A program made the translations under genes and the position numbers. A DNA stretch of 38,098 nucleotides from a virus, in IMG/VR virus record IMGVR_UViG_3300003321_000683, positions 1 to 38,098 of that record; one strand, written 5' to 3'. This document shows, one piece after another, positions 12,600-21,629 of the stretch; positions within the stretch are counted from its first letter, which is position 1, and each line of letters opens with the position of its first letter. The notes under the pieces are model-generated. The model did not search any database, had not been told where the DNA came from, and worked only from the letters and a program-made list of their open reading frames with translations.

Positions 12600-14546
12600 A
12601 TGGCTGACAGCGAAAAAAGCACCGAGAAGTCCAAGCGTATAGGCGGCAAGTCGCTTGAGGATTTGATTCAAGATTACGAGTCATTCGAGACGACAACCAA
12701 TCCCTGGCGAGAGCGCGCCCAGCGCGACCGCGATTATCGCGACGGCATCCAGTGGACCAGTGAAGAGCGCGCCAAGCTGGCCAAGCGCAAACAGCCATGT
12801 CTGACGTTTAACCGCATCGGACCCAAAATTGATTTTATTGTGGGCACCGAAATCAAGAGCCGCACCGACCCGAAGGCGCTACCGCGCACACCAGCCGAAT
12901 CAAAATCAGCGGATGCCGTGACTGATGCCATTCGCTACGTGGCCGATGATGACCAGACCGATACACAGGGCAAGCTCACCAAGGTGGCCGAAGACCTTTT
13001 TGTTGAGGGCTATGGCGGTGTTCATATCAGCACCGAAGTTTGTAACGACGAGGTGAAAATAGTCCTTGATGCAATCCCCTGGGACCGCATCTACTACGAC
13101 CCCAAGTCACGCCGGCCAGACTTCTCCGACTCACGCTACTTTGGTGAGGTGGTCTGGATGGATTACGACCAGGCGGTGGCCTTATGGCCTGATGCCGAGG
13201 ATGTTCTGGACGATTCTGTCGGCGATGGCAGCGACGGCTCACAAACATTCGACGACACACCACGCAATACGGCCTGGAGTGACGGCAAACGCCAGCGCGT
13301 GAAAATCTGCCATCAGTATTGGGTCAACAAGGAACGTATCAATGGCGAGATTGCCGATGTCTGGTACAGCGCCAAATTCAACAACCGTGGCTTCATTGAG
13401 GAACCAATCAAAGTCCCGTTTGTTGATGAGTATGACCGCAACTTCTGCTGCATTGTTCTCACCAGCAGCTCAGTAACCCGCGACGGCGAGCGCTACGGGG
13501 CTGTCCGTAACCTGATTGACCCACAGGATGAAATCAATCACCGGCGCAGCAAAGGGTTGCATTTTGGGACAATGCGCCAGGTGGCTATTACCCGCAAGGC
13601 GGTTGACGACCCAGACAAGTTGCGCACTGAGCTGGCTAAACCTGACGGTCTGATACTCGTCAATGGCGTAATCGGCCAGGATATGCAGGTGCTCAGTACC
13701 AACGACATGCAGGCCACGCATTTGCAGTTGCTCCAGGAGGCCAAGAGCGAAATCGACGCCATTGGACCGAATGCGGCATTGACAGGTTCCGACCCGCGCG
13801 CCCTATCTGGCCGCGCCATCATGGCCAAGCAGCAGTCAGGCTACGCCGAGCTGGAGAAGTATTTCGAAGCGATGCGCAAGCTGAAGCGCCGCGTATACAA
13901 AATCTACTGGTGGATTATCAGGAAGTCATGGACCGCTGAGAAATGGATTCGCGTCACTGACGATGCCGAGAATCTGCGCTTTGTGCCGCTGAACCAGCCC
14001 ATCACCAAGCGCATGATATTTGAGTCGCAAATTGAAGAGGCGGAGCGCGCTGGCGAGCCCATGGACCCGCAGATTATCCAGCAGATGATGCTGGACCCGA
14101 CGATGGACGAGGTTGTCGAGATACGCAACGACCTCGCCACGCTCGGTGTCGATATCATCATTGACGAATCGCCCGATGTGGTGGCGCTGCAACAGGAGCA
14201 ATTCGAAACACTGTCGGGATTGGCAGAGAAGGGTCTGCCGATACCGCCGGAGGCCATTGTTAACGCAAGCTCATTGCGCAACAAGAAGCAAATACTCGAC
14301 GCCATGAAGAACGGCGGCCAGCAGCCGCCAACGCCAGAGCAGCAACAGCAGATGCAACAGCAGCAACAAATGGCCATGCAAATGCAGCAGGTGGCGATGC
14401 AAAAAGAGGCTGCCGAGGTCGACGAGACCAATGCCAGCGCCATGCAGAAGCGCGCCAGCGCCGAGGAAACGCAGGTGGATACGCAAATTAAGCTCGGCCA
14501 AGCACGTGCAGGCATGATGCAGCCTTCACCTGCACCGCCTGCGTAA
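12600..14546 (+). CDS. Portal protein, P22 type
   Basis: 648 residues from ATG 12600; a TTG at 12564 in frame would add 12 unconvincing residues. The N-terminus has RDYRDGIQWTSEERAKLAKR and CLTFNRIGPKIDFIVGTEIK, then VAEDLFVEGYGGVHI and AIPWDRIYYDPKSRRPDFSD, all typical of P22-like portals, which are 600-725 residues. The dodecameric portal sits at the unique vertex, docks the terminase during packaging and anchors the tail. The C-terminal 75 residues are Gln/Met-rich (PEQQQQMQQQQQMAMQMQQ) and should form the coiled barrel helix seen in P22-type portals. It follows TerL after 44 bases. Confidence 0.9.
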   Translation: MADSEKSTEKSKRIGGKSLEDLIQDYESFETTTNPWRERAQRDRDYRDGIQWTSEERAKLAKRKQPCLTFNRIGPKIDFIVGTEIKSRTDPKALPRTPAESKSADAVTDAIRYVADDDQTDTQGKLTKVAEDLFVEGYGGVHISTEVCNDEVKIVLDAIPWDRIYYDPKSRRPDFSDSRYFGEVVWMDYDQAVALWPDAEDVLDDSVGDGSDGSQTFDDTPRNTAWSDGKRQRVKICHQYWVNKERINGEIADVWYSAKFNNRGFIEEPIKVPFVDEYDRNFCCIVLTSSSVTRDGERYGAVRNLIDPQDEINHRRSKGLHFGTMRQVAITRKAVDDPDKLRTELAKPDGLILVNGVIGQDMQVLSTNDMQATHLQLLQEAKSEIDAIGPNAALTGSDPRALSGRAIMAKQQSGYAELEKYFEAMRKLKRRVYKIYWWIIRKSWTAEKWIRVTDDAENLRFVPLNQPITKRMIFESQIEEAERAGEPMDPQIIQQMMLDPTMDEVVEIRNDLATLGVDIIIDESPDVVALQQEQFETLSGLAEKGLPIPPEAIVNASSLRNKKQILDAMKNGGQQPPTPEQQQQMQQQQQMAMQMQQVAMQKEAAEVDETNASAMQKRASAEETQVDTQIKLGQARAGMMQPSPAPPA

Positions 14547-14560
14547 TGTAGCATTGCCGA

Positions 14561-15565
14561 ATGCTCTTGGACCTAGGCCTAAATCTGACGCTGCGCCCTA
14601 TGCGCTATCCACAATTCTACGAGATGTACCGTAATGGCATCCGCAACACATGGACTGTCGAGGAGGTTGACTTCTCCATCGATGTCGCTCACCTGCGTGA
14701 CAAAATCAGTCCTGCCGAGCGGCATATGATACAACGACTGGTGGCGTTTTTCGCCACTGGTGATTCGATTGTCGCCAACAACGTTGTCCTGAGTATCTAT
14801 AGCCATATCAATTCGCCAGAGGCTCGTCTTTACCTGTCGCGACAATTGTATGAAGAAGCGCTGCATGTGCAGTTCTATCTGACGCTACTGGATACATATG
14901 TTCCTGACATCAAGGAGCGAGCACGCGCATTCGATGCAATTAAAAATATAGCATCAATAAAGGCCAAAGCAGATTTTTGCTTCCGCTGGATGGAAAGCAT
15001 TAATGACTGGCGATTTGTTTCACTGAACGAAAATGACAGACGTCGCGGGTTTTTGCTTAATCTTATTTGCTTCGCCACCTGCGTCGAGGGTCTCTTCTTT
15101 TTTGCCGCCTTTGCCTATGTATACTTCATGCGCTCAAAGGGGCTGCTGCCTGGTCTTGCCTCGGGGACCAATTGGGTTTTCAGGGACGAGTCCTGTCATA
15201 TGGCATTTGCGTATGAGGCCATCAGGATAATACGCAATGAGCAGCCAGAGTTATTTGATAACGACACAAAAATCAAAACAGCAGAAATGATTCAGCATGC
15301 AGTTGATATTGAATCGATGTTTGCTGATGACCTTTTGCAATACGGAATCACAGGCTTGTCGTCTGTAGGTATGCGTAAGTATCTTGAATATACGGCGGAC
15401 CAGCGGCTCGCCGGGCTTGGTCTACGGCCGCTATATGGCAGCAAGAATCCGTTCCCATTCATGGAGCTACAAGACGTACAGGAGCTAACCAACTTCTTTG
15501 AACGTCGCGTAGCTTCGTATCAGGTCGGCGTGACAGGAGAAGTATCGCTCACTGAATCGTTCTGA
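14561..15565 (+). CDS. nrdB: Class I ribonucleotide reductase, small (radical-carrying) subunit
   Basis: 334 residues from ATG 14561. All metal ligands and the radical tyrosine are present: Asp 68 in ATGDSIVANN, Glu 99 and His 102 with Tyr 106 in YEEALHVQFY, Glu 176 in CVEGLFFFAAF, and Glu 210 and His 213 in RDESCHMAFA. It therefore looks active and would supply the tyrosyl radical used by NrdA to make deoxynucleotides. Its setting is odd: it lies between portal and scaffold in the head operon, and no nrdA is found anywhere in the window, so it would have to pair with the host large subunit. No good ribosome site precedes it, suggesting coupling to the portal gene. Confidence 0.92.
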   Translation: MLLDLGLNLTLRPMRYPQFYEMYRNGIRNTWTVEEVDFSIDVAHLRDKISPAERHMIQRLVAFFATGDSIVANNVVLSIYSHINSPEARLYLSRQLYEEALHVQFYLTLLDTYVPDIKERARAFDAIKNIASIKAKADFCFRWMESINDWRFVSLNENDRRRGFLLNLICFATCVEGLFFFAAFAYVYFMRSKGLLPGLASGTNWVFRDESCHMAFAYEAIRIIRNEQPELFDNDTKIKTAEMIQHAVDIESMFADDLLQYGITGLSSVGMRKYLEYTADQRLAGLGLRPLYGSKNPFPFMELQDVQELTNFFERRVASYQVGVTGEVSLTESF

Positions 15566-15741
15566 AGAATTCCACAGGAAAAAACGGTCTTTTTTGCTGT
15601 GAGCCATTCTGCTGGCCTTGTGTTAATCAATTGACCCCCTATTTATTTGCGCCAATCCCATTGCCATCTAAACTGCCCCTATCATGCCACTGGTGTGATT
15701 TTCGTGCCGCCGACGATACGGGCGCGTAAGGAGCTGGCTGT
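15566..15741 (+). promoter_or_regulatory. Intergenic region before the scaffold gene with possible promoter
   Basis: This 176-base gap is the longest non-coding stretch in the head module. It holds AAAAAACGGTCTTTTTT just after the nrdB stop (a weak hairpin with T run, possibly a terminator) and then TTGTGT, 16 bases, TATTTA, which is at best a poor sigma70-like promoter. The element ATTTATTTGCGCCAATCCC (15641-15659) resembles sequences ahead of the tailspike gene and ahead of the gene at 28784. I infer separate expression of scaffold and capsid, needed in larger amounts, but the exact promoter is not certain. Confidence 0.3.
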
Positions 15742-16605
15742 ATGGCACTTGACAGTTTTCTGGATAGCGGGCCTGAAGTCGTCAATGATGCACCAGTGGC
15801 TGAATCTGGGCCAGTGGCAGACGAAGGCAAGGTTGAGCAGGAGCCGGCACCGGAAACGGAACCAGCCCCTGACGAATCCGAGCCGGACCCAGAAAAGGGC
15901 GTTAAAGAAGAAGAGGATTCGGAGCCGCCATCCGAAGACGAGCCAGATAACGGCAAGCCGCCACCTAAGCACGTTCCCTACGCCGCGCTTAAACAAGCGC
16001 GCGCAGAGAGGCAGCAACTAAAGCAACGCATTGCGGAGCTGGAGCGACAGGCAGGTGGTGGTACGCAGCAGCAGAATCAACAGAATCAGCAAGCACCCCA
16101 AAAGGGTGTGCCTCTGGAGTTTTGGCAGGGACCGGCAGAAGCACATGCCGAACTACGCGGCGAGGTGGATGCGCTGCGTGAGGAGTCCAGGCGAGAGAGG
16201 GCGCTAATCGAGCGCCGGGCATTGACACGATACAGTCACATGGCTGCAAAGCGTGAGTTCAGTGACTATGACGAGGTCATTGCGGAATTGACGGAGAAGG
16301 CACAGGCAGACCCTGTGCTGAATGCCACGGTCGAACGCCAGATTGATGCAAGCGACGACCCGGCGCGGACAGCATATGAGTTTGCATTGGCGCTTCGTGA
16401 ATTCTCCGGCATCGGCAATATTGCTGATTACAAAAAAACGCTGCGAGCTACTGTCACACGTGAAGTCGAAGCCAAACTACGCAAGGAAGCGGCGCTGAAG
16501 GCTGCCAAAGATGCCCCCAAGTCTTTGGCGTCTGTGCGTGGCGGCGGAACAAAAACGGCACCACCCGAACGCGATTTGACTCTGGGCGAAATCACAAAAC
16601 GATAG
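15742..16605 (+). CDS. Scaffolding protein
   Basis: 287 residues with AAGGAG eight bases before the ATG. The N-terminal 75 residues are extremely acidic and Pro/Glu-rich (PAPETEPAPDESEPDPEKGV), followed by YAALKQARAERQQLKQRIAE, a coiled-coil region with a Gln-rich linker, another helical domain, and a basic C-terminus with KRA/R patches (REVEAKLRKEAALKAAKDA). Acidic disordered N-terminus, central coiled coil and basic C-terminal helices are the hallmark of phage scaffolding proteins, which guide capsid assembly and then leave. Position immediately before the capsid gene supports the call; there is no sequence-level catalytic motif. Confidence 0.8.
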   Translation: MALDSFLDSGPEVVNDAPVAESGPVADEGKVEQEPAPETEPAPDESEPDPEKGVKEEEDSEPPSEDEPDNGKPPPKHVPYAALKQARAERQQLKQRIAELERQAGGGTQQQNQQNQQAPQKGVPLEFWQGPAEAHAELRGEVDALREESRRERALIERRALTRYSHMAAKREFSDYDEVIAELTEKAQADPVLNATVERQIDASDDPARTAYEFALALREFSGIGNIADYKKTLRATVTREVEAKLRKEAALKAAKDAPKSLASVRGGGTKTAPPERDLTLGEITKR

Positions 16606-16639
16606 GCGCGGCCCAGATGCGGCCGCCTGAGGCGAGCCC

Positions 16640-17707
16640 ATGGCAGAGACTACAGTCAGTTCGACTAATGTCGTTACACAGTGGTCGAAAAAGTTTTTCA
16701 GTGAGTACATTCGCGGCAACCGATTCATTCGCTACATGGGCGATGATGAGGATTCCGTTATCCAGTTGGTCGAGGACCTGACCAAAAAGGCCGGCGAGAC
16801 GGTCAACGTGTCGTTTATCGCCAAGCTGTCGAATACCGGCGTTACTGGCAGCACCACGCTGGTAGGCAATGAAGAGGCGTTGTCTAATTATGGTCACAAG
16901 CTCACGGTGGCGTTCTTGCGCAATGCCGTGCGTGTCGATGAATCAGAGATGCAGAAGTCCGAGATTGACCTACTCAATGCCGGCAAGAAGGCATTGATGA
17001 ACTGGGCCAAGGAGAAAATCCGCGACGATATCATCACGGCAATGGGAATGTTTAATACTGGCACGGGAAATGGCACCGCTTATGCGTCTGCTTCCGAAGC
17101 CACCAAGGATGCGCATCTGGCCAACAACAGCGACCGCTTTTTGTTTGGCGCTGCATTAAGCAACAATGCAGCCAATGACCACTCGGCCGCATTGGCGAAC
17201 GTGGATAACACCAGTGACAAGTTCACTGCGGCGCGTGTTGGTCTGATGAAGCGCATTGCGAAAACAGCATCGCCACTGATTCGTCCAATCAGAGTACGGG
17301 AGGACGAGGAGTGGTACGTGATTTTTACGGGCTCACGTGCGTTCCGTGACCTGAAGACCGACCTGCTCACGGTGCATGAATATGCGGCAGACCGTGGTAA
17401 AAATAACCCAATTTTTGTGGACGGGGACCTTATCTATGATGGATGCGTCATCCGAGAAATCCCAGAGATTGGTGTCATTACGGGCGTTGGCAACGGCGGC
17501 ATCGATGTACAGCCGGCGTATCTGTGCGGTGCGCAGGCCGTGGCGGTTGCGTGGGCGCAGAGAACCAAGGCCACTACGGAAGATTTTGACTACGACTTCA
17601 AACATGGTGCGGCTATTTCCGAAAACCGTACCGTTCAGAAGTTGATGTACAATTCGAAGCAGAATGGCATCGTCACGGGATATTTTGCAGGCGTAGCCGA
17701 CTCGTAA
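16640..17707 (+). CDS. Major capsid protein (N4-gp56/DUF4043-like)
   Basis: 355 residues, GAGG before the ATG. After an N-terminal helix region (VVTQWSKKFFSEYIRGNRFI) comes DLTKKAGETVNVSFIAKLSN, then TTLVGNEEALSNYGHKLTV and RNAVRVDESEMQKSEIDLLN, followed by a long helix (ALMNWAKEKIRDDIITAMGM). This succession matches the N4 gp56-like / DUF4043 major capsid group, which has the HK97 fold. The C-terminal half contains HEYAADRGKNNPIFVDGDLI and EDFDYDFKHGAA, also usual in the group. Place after the scaffold and before connector genes fits. A strong hairpin terminator follows its stop. Confidence 0.85.
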   Translation: MAETTVSSTNVVTQWSKKFFSEYIRGNRFIRYMGDDEDSVIQLVEDLTKKAGETVNVSFIAKLSNTGVTGSTTLVGNEEALSNYGHKLTVAFLRNAVRVDESEMQKSEIDLLNAGKKALMNWAKEKIRDDIITAMGMFNTGTGNGTAYASASEATKDAHLANNSDRFLFGAALSNNAANDHSAALANVDNTSDKFTAARVGLMKRIAKTASPLIRPIRVREDEEWYVIFTGSRAFRDLKTDLLTVHEYAADRGKNNPIFVDGDLIYDGCVIREIPEIGVITGVGNGGIDVQPAYLCGAQAVAVAWAQRTKATTEDFDYDFKHGAAISENRTVQKLMYNSKQNGIVTGYFAGVADS

Positions 17708-17724
17708 TAGCCTCCCTGGGTGCA

Positions 17725-17754
17725 GACCGCGCGGCCTCACTCCACCGCGCGGTC
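17725..17754 (+). terminator. Hairpin terminator/attenuator after the capsid gene
   Basis: GACCGCGCGG (17725-17734) pairs perfectly with CCGCGCGGTC (17745-17754) around a ten-base loop and is followed by CTTT. The stem is very GC-rich, the T tract short, so partial termination is likely. Lowering transcription after the major capsid gene is a common way for phages to make more capsid than connector proteins. Confidence 0.65.
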
Positions 17755-17773
17755 CTTTAACCCAGAGGATGCA

Positions 17774-18001
17774 ATGGCTATTAAGGCTAAATTCGTCGGT
17801 GATTCACTCCATCAGAATGGTCCATCCAACAACCCCGACTTCATCAAATTCGGTGGCGTAACGTTCCCACTGCACAAGGATGTCGAATTACCAGTGACGC
17901 GTGAGTGGCTACCTGAAGACGCCAAGGGCGAGAAACCGGCTGGCGCTTTTCTCATAAAATTACGCGGCAATCACCACTTTGTGGTTGAAGAGAAAAAATG
18001 A
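17774..18001 (+). CDS. Small head-region protein, unknown function
   Basis: 75 residues from ATG 17774 with GAGG upstream; a longer frame would begin inside the terminator hairpin and is rejected. It is a beta-rich protein (AIKAKFVGDSLHQNG, IKFGGVTFPLHKDVELPVTREWL, GAFLIKLRGNHHFVVEEKK). Small proteins of this size after the capsid gene often act as capsid cement or accessory proteins, but no motif confirms this. Its end overlaps the next start (ATGA). Confidence 0.6.
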   Translation: MAIKAKFVGDSLHQNGPSNNPDFIKFGGVTFPLHKDVELPVTREWLPEDAKGEKPAGAFLIKLRGNHHFVVEEKK

Positions 18002-18336
18002 GCTACACAGCCAACGACGTGATGACGCGCGTCCTACAAAATATCGGCGTACTCGCCACTGGCGAGTCAGCTACGGCTGAGGACGACGCTCTGGTGACGC
18101 CCATCATCACGAACAAATATGCCGAGCTGCAACGGTTGGGTGTGGCGCCATTCGCTTTATCTGCTGTCCCGGAATGGGCCTTTGAGGGTGTGGTGTTGTT
18201 TGTGGCGGCCGCTGCGGCTCCGGCATTTGGGAGGCCTCTTGATGCATCAATGGCGGAATACGGTCTTGGCTTGCTACGTGAGCAGATGGTTGAGAGCAAC
18301 GGTAGCGGCTTACCAATCATGGCGGATTACTTTTAA
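17998..18336 (+). CDS. Head-tail connector/tail accessory protein (P22 gp4-like position)
   Basis: 112 residues. SYTANDVMTRVLQNIGVLAT is an N-terminal helix pair of the type in phage head-completion proteins, and YAELQRLGVAPFALSAVPEWAFE leads into an Ala-rich hydrophobic helix (GVVLFVAAAAAPAFG). The protein lies between capsid and the gp10-like gene, where P22 has gp4, which docks beneath the portal. The length is shorter than P22 gp4 (166 residues), so the functional equivalence is likely but not certain. Starts and stops overlap neighbours by ATGA and TAATG. Confidence 0.65.
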   Translation: MSYTANDVMTRVLQNIGVLATGESATAEDDALVTPIITNKYAELQRLGVAPFALSAVPEWAFEGVVLFVAAAAAPAFGRPLDASMAEYGLGLLREQMVESNGSGLPIMADYF

Positions 18337-19718
18337 TGTTGACCCCTGTCCCGTTTGCCATCGCCACCAATGTTGGCCGCAGTACTCCGGCCACATCAGA
18401 ACGCGTCGTAAACCTAATACCCGTCGCAAACCCTCCTGGCTCAAAAACGCCCTACACGTTGCTTGGCGCGCCTGGGCTGGTTGAATGGCAAAGCGTTGGC
18501 ATTGGTCCCATTCGTGGCATGCGGACCATGGGCACCTTTCTCTATGTGGTGAGCGGACCGGAGCTGTACCGCCTCGACCAGAGCGGCACACAGACCTATA
18601 TTGGACTCATTGACGGTACGCAGCCGGTTACGATGGCCGATAATGGGTACCAGCTATCCATCGTTGCTGATTCATTGACATACGTGGTGACTGGCACAAC
18701 TCTGACAACAGTTTCCGCTGTCGACGCACGTAGTGTTACCGTGCAGGACGGCTACGCTATCTACGTCACCCGCAACACGGGTGAATTCGTTATCAGTGAA
18801 ATCGCTGACTCTGGCGACGTGGACCCTGCCGAGTTTGCGAGCGCTGAATCCAACCCGGATAATCTGCTCACGGTGGTGTCGGCCAATCGCGAATTGTGGC
18901 TGATGGGCGAGCGCAGTATTGAAGTCTGGTACAACTCCGGCGACCCGGAGTTCCCCTTTGTTCGCAATGCGGCTGGCGTTATCAATCGCGGCGCCCTGTC
19001 GCCCTGGAGCGTGGTGGTTATTGATGGACAAGTCTACTGGTTGGGTGATGACGGGCTGGTGTACCGCAATGCTGGTTACGTTCCTCAGCGCATCAGTACG
19101 CACGCCATCGATTACGCCATTGGTCAATTTGACTACGGCCAACAACGCGCCGCCGTCGCATCGACCTACTCGCAAGAGGGTCACACATTCTACGTGCTGA
19201 CGTTCCAGAATGGGACATACGTATTCGACATCAGCACCGGTCTCTGGCACGAGAGGCAGACCTACGGACAGACCCGGTGGCGGGTGTCCTGCATGCTGCC
19301 GGCGTTTGGCGAATTACTCGCTGGCGATTTTGCGGATGGCAAGATTTATCATGTCGATCTCGATACGTACGTCGACGACGACCAGCCCATCCAGCGCATT
19401 GTTGACACGCAGCCGATTGGCGACGGCATCAACCGCATCCTGATGCACTCGTTTCAACTGAGCACTGAAGCCGGCACTGGCCTGATTGGCGGCCAGGGTG
19501 CCGACCCAGAAGTAATTCTTCAGTGGTCAGATAACGGCGGCCGCACCTGGAGTAATGAACACCACCGGCCATTGGGGCCCATTGGCGCCTACGCGTATCG
19601 GACCATCTGGCGCAGGCTGGGCATGTTCCGTCAGCGCTCAATGCGCATCATTATCTCGGACCCCATCAAAATAGCGATTTATGGCGCATATGCCGAGTTG
19701 TCGCAGGCAGGTGGCTGA
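18336..19718 (+). CDS. Packaged-DNA stabilisation protein (P22 gp10-like)
   Basis: 460 residues; P22 gp10 is about 470. The N-terminal RVVNLIPVANPPGSKTPYTL and LLGAPGLVEWQSVG, the repeated beta-propeller-like blades with GTFLYVVSGPELYRL, the block LWLMGERSIEVWYNSGDPEF, then GALSPWSVVVIDGQVYWLGD and the late WSDNGGRTWSNEH are typical of the gp10 family. In P22 this protein sits under gp4 and plugs the portal channel so packaged DNA stays in. Neighbours in front (gp4-like) and after (needle/ejection genes) agree with the P22 order. Confidence 0.85.
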   Translation: MLTPVPFAIATNVGRSTPATSERVVNLIPVANPPGSKTPYTLLGAPGLVEWQSVGIGPIRGMRTMGTFLYVVSGPELYRLDQSGTQTYIGLIDGTQPVTMADNGYQLSIVADSLTYVVTGTTLTTVSAVDARSVTVQDGYAIYVTRNTGEFVISEIADSGDVDPAEFASAESNPDNLLTVVSANRELWLMGERSIEVWYNSGDPEFPFVRNAAGVINRGALSPWSVVVIDGQVYWLGDDGLVYRNAGYVPQRISTHAIDYAIGQFDYGQQRAAVASTYSQEGHTFYVLTFQNGTYVFDISTGLWHERQTYGQTRWRVSCMLPAFGELLAGDFADGKIYHVDLDTYVDDDQPIQRIVDTQPIGDGINRILMHSFQLSTEAGTGLIGGQGADPEVILQWSDNGGRTWSNEHHRPLGPIGAYAYRTIWRRLGMFRQRSMRIIISDPIKIAIYGAYAELSQAGG

Positions 19719-20332
19719 TGGGTCTATCTATGCTGCCGCAATCAGTGCCGCTGCTGGATAGCACCGGCAAACTCGCCAGGGACTGGTATTCATTCATTCG
19801 GCAAATATGGCAACACACTGGCGCTGGCGGTGCGGCGCATCCGCGCTACACAATTACCAATCTCATCGCCGGACAGGTTCTGGATAGGACAGCCTCCAGC
19901 GTCAATGACCTTTATTTGTATTTTTTTAGTCCGCACTTTCATCGCAGCGTAGCGCTGTTTGGTTATTTGCCGCTGAGCTATACGCCTAATACGGACATCA
20001 TCCCGGTGTTCAACTGGTTTTGCCTGGACACCGATAGCGGCCTGTCTATTTGGGAGCTGGAGTATGCCTGGGTCAACACCGACGGCGACGCACTTACCGA
20101 CACGACCATTGAACGGGTAACCAGTCAGGCTCCGGGGGAGGCATTCAAGCCAACCCGTGTGGTGTTCCCGGATATCGCAGGCCTTGGCATGCGCCCTGGC
20201 AGCATATTCATGGGCACGCTGTCGCATCGTGGTGATGATGACTATCCGGGCATATCGCACGATACCTACATGTTGTCGTTCGGATTAATTCACCAGGTAA
20301 GCGGCGTCGGGCATATTGATAAAAATCCATAA
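19718..20332 (+). CDS. Tail-associated structural protein, unknown function
   Basis: 204 residues, start overlapping the gp10-like stop. The N-terminus MLPQSVPLLDSTGKLARDWY and FIRQIWQHTG recurs in short phage structural proteins (a 'lvd-dG-...W-rf-..lw' anchor). The rest is beta-rich and aromatic (SVNDLYLYFFSPHFHRSVAL, WELEYAWVNTDGD), with a conserved-looking APGEAFKPTRVVFPDIAGLG stretch, as in a jelly roll. Its slot corresponds to needle or tail-hub accessory genes in P22-like phages, but there is no coiled-coil needle, so I keep it as structural of unknown role. Confidence 0.6.
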   Translation: MGLSMLPQSVPLLDSTGKLARDWYSFIRQIWQHTGAGGAAHPRYTITNLIAGQVLDRTASSVNDLYLYFFSPHFHRSVALFGYLPLSYTPNTDIIPVFNWFCLDTDSGLSIWELEYAWVNTDGDALTDTTIERVTSQAPGEAFKPTRVVFPDIAGLGMRPGSIFMGTLSHRGDDDYPGISHDTYMLSFGLIHQVSGVGHIDKNP

Positions 20333-20343
20333 CGGAGGCGCAA

Positions 20344-21612
20344 ATGGGTTGGTTGGCAGCAGGCGCAGCAGCAGCGGGACTGGGTTCCGCCCTTGGCTCA
20401 ATCTACGGCAGCTACAAGCAAGCGCAGCAGGCACGAGAAGCGCGACGCTTCTTGAAGAAGCAAGGCGAAAAGGCCGTCGGCGACATCACGGCTGGGCGCG
20501 ACGACGCCATCAAGGCATACCGCAGCGGCCAGCAGCAGGCGTATAACCAGCGCATCACCGGCATGAACACCGCCGCCACCCAGCTTGGCGCCGGATACGA
20601 TACCGCCGACGAGAAGATTAACCAGGGATACAATGCGGCAGAAGGTAACATCAAGGACTATGGCCAGCGCGGACTGGCTTCACTTGCTGCCGCACGCGAC
20701 GCCAGTACTGGAGCCATCAACCAGGGTGCTGATGCGGCTATCGGGTCGTATCAGTCCGGAGCGAGGCAGGCGCGCAGCGACTTACAAAATCAATACAATC
20801 AGTACCGTGGGGACCTGGCCGGCTATCAAGACATCGGCACGGGTGCGCTGGCGCAATTGAATGCGCTGCAAGCGAATCCGCAGGCGGCGCTAGAGAATTC
20901 ACCAGGCTACCAGTTTCGTCTGGCGCAGGGCCAGAAGGCATTGGAGCGCTCAGCAGCAGCACGTGGCCGCAGCATCAGTGGTGGCCAGCTTAAATCACTA
21001 CAGAACTACGGCCAAGGCATGGCTTCGAATGAATACGGCAATCTGTTTAATCAACAGCTAGCACTGGCCGGCATTGGCCAGAACGCCAGCAATAGTCTGG
21101 GTGCCGCTGGTCAGAACCTTGGGGCCAATCTAAGCCAGCTTGGCCAATGGTCAAGCGGCGGCATTGCCAATGCAGAGACATCGCGCGGCCAGAATCTGGC
21201 CAGCATCGAGGGTCAATACGGTACGAATGCGGCCAATCTGAACACCGGGATGGGTGATAGGCTTGCCGGATTGAATACTGGACGTGCTGGCGTATTGGCC
21301 GGTAATGCCATCGGACGCGGCACTGGACTGGCGAATCTCACCAGTGGCACGTACAACGCACTGGCTGGTGATGCCATGACAACAGGTAGTCAGATTGGTG
21401 GAGCGCAGATGAATGCGGCAGGCGGCATGGCCAATGCGCGCATGGGCACCGCCAATAACATGGCGACACAGAACACCAATATCGGCAATGCCTATGCTGG
21501 TGGCGCTGCTGGTGTGGCGAATGGAGTAAACGATACCATCGGCAATTTGGCCTACCTCTACAAACTGGGTGCATTTGACGGCGGTGGTGGCGGTGCCGAA
21601 ATCAGCATGTAA
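20344..21612 (+). CDS. Ejection-type internal virion protein (gp7-like position)
   Basis: 422 residues with GGAGG seven bases before the ATG. The N-terminus is a Gly/Ala-rich hydrophobic segment (LAAGAAAAGLGSALGSIYGS) then a basic helix (QAQQAREARRFLKKQGEKAV). The rest is a long low-complexity helical region with repeated Ala/Gly/Asn/Gln units such as AANLNTGMGDRLAGLNTGRA. This composition, size and position directly upstream of two other large helical proteins matches the DNA-ejection protein set of short-tailed phages, which leave the virion with the DNA and form a channel across the envelope. Assignment rests on architecture rather than sequence identity. Confidence 0.65.
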   Translation: MGWLAAGAAAAGLGSALGSIYGSYKQAQQAREARRFLKKQGEKAVGDITAGRDDAIKAYRSGQQQAYNQRITGMNTAATQLGAGYDTADEKINQGYNAAEGNIKDYGQRGLASLAAARDASTGAINQGADAAIGSYQSGARQARSDLQNQYNQYRGDLAGYQDIGTGALAQLNALQANPQAALENSPGYQFRLAQGQKALERSAAARGRSISGGQLKSLQNYGQGMASNEYGNLFNQQLALAGIGQNASNSLGAAGQNLGANLSQLGQWSSGGIANAETSRGQNLASIEGQYGTNAANLNTGMGDRLAGLNTGRAGVLAGNAIGRGTGLANLTSGTYNALAGDAMTTGSQIGGAQMNAAGGMANARMGTANNMATQNTNIGNAYAGGAAGVANGVNDTIGNLAYLYKLGAFDGGGGGAEISM

Positions 21613-21629
21613 GGAACGGGAGCTTGTTA

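Noticed and set aside
14320-14410. CAG/CAA-rich repeat as a DNA repeat element
   Set aside because: It is explained by the Gln-rich helix of the portal C-terminus.
13904-14554. A 216-codon minus-strand frame with Cys/Ile runs at the portal 3' end
   Set aside because: The repeats are the complement of the portal Gln-rich codons; it is a shadow.
20900-21500. Repetitive Ala/Gly/Asn sequence as a DNA-level repeat array
   Set aside because: The repeats are degenerate at base level and fit protein low-complexity of an ejection-type protein.
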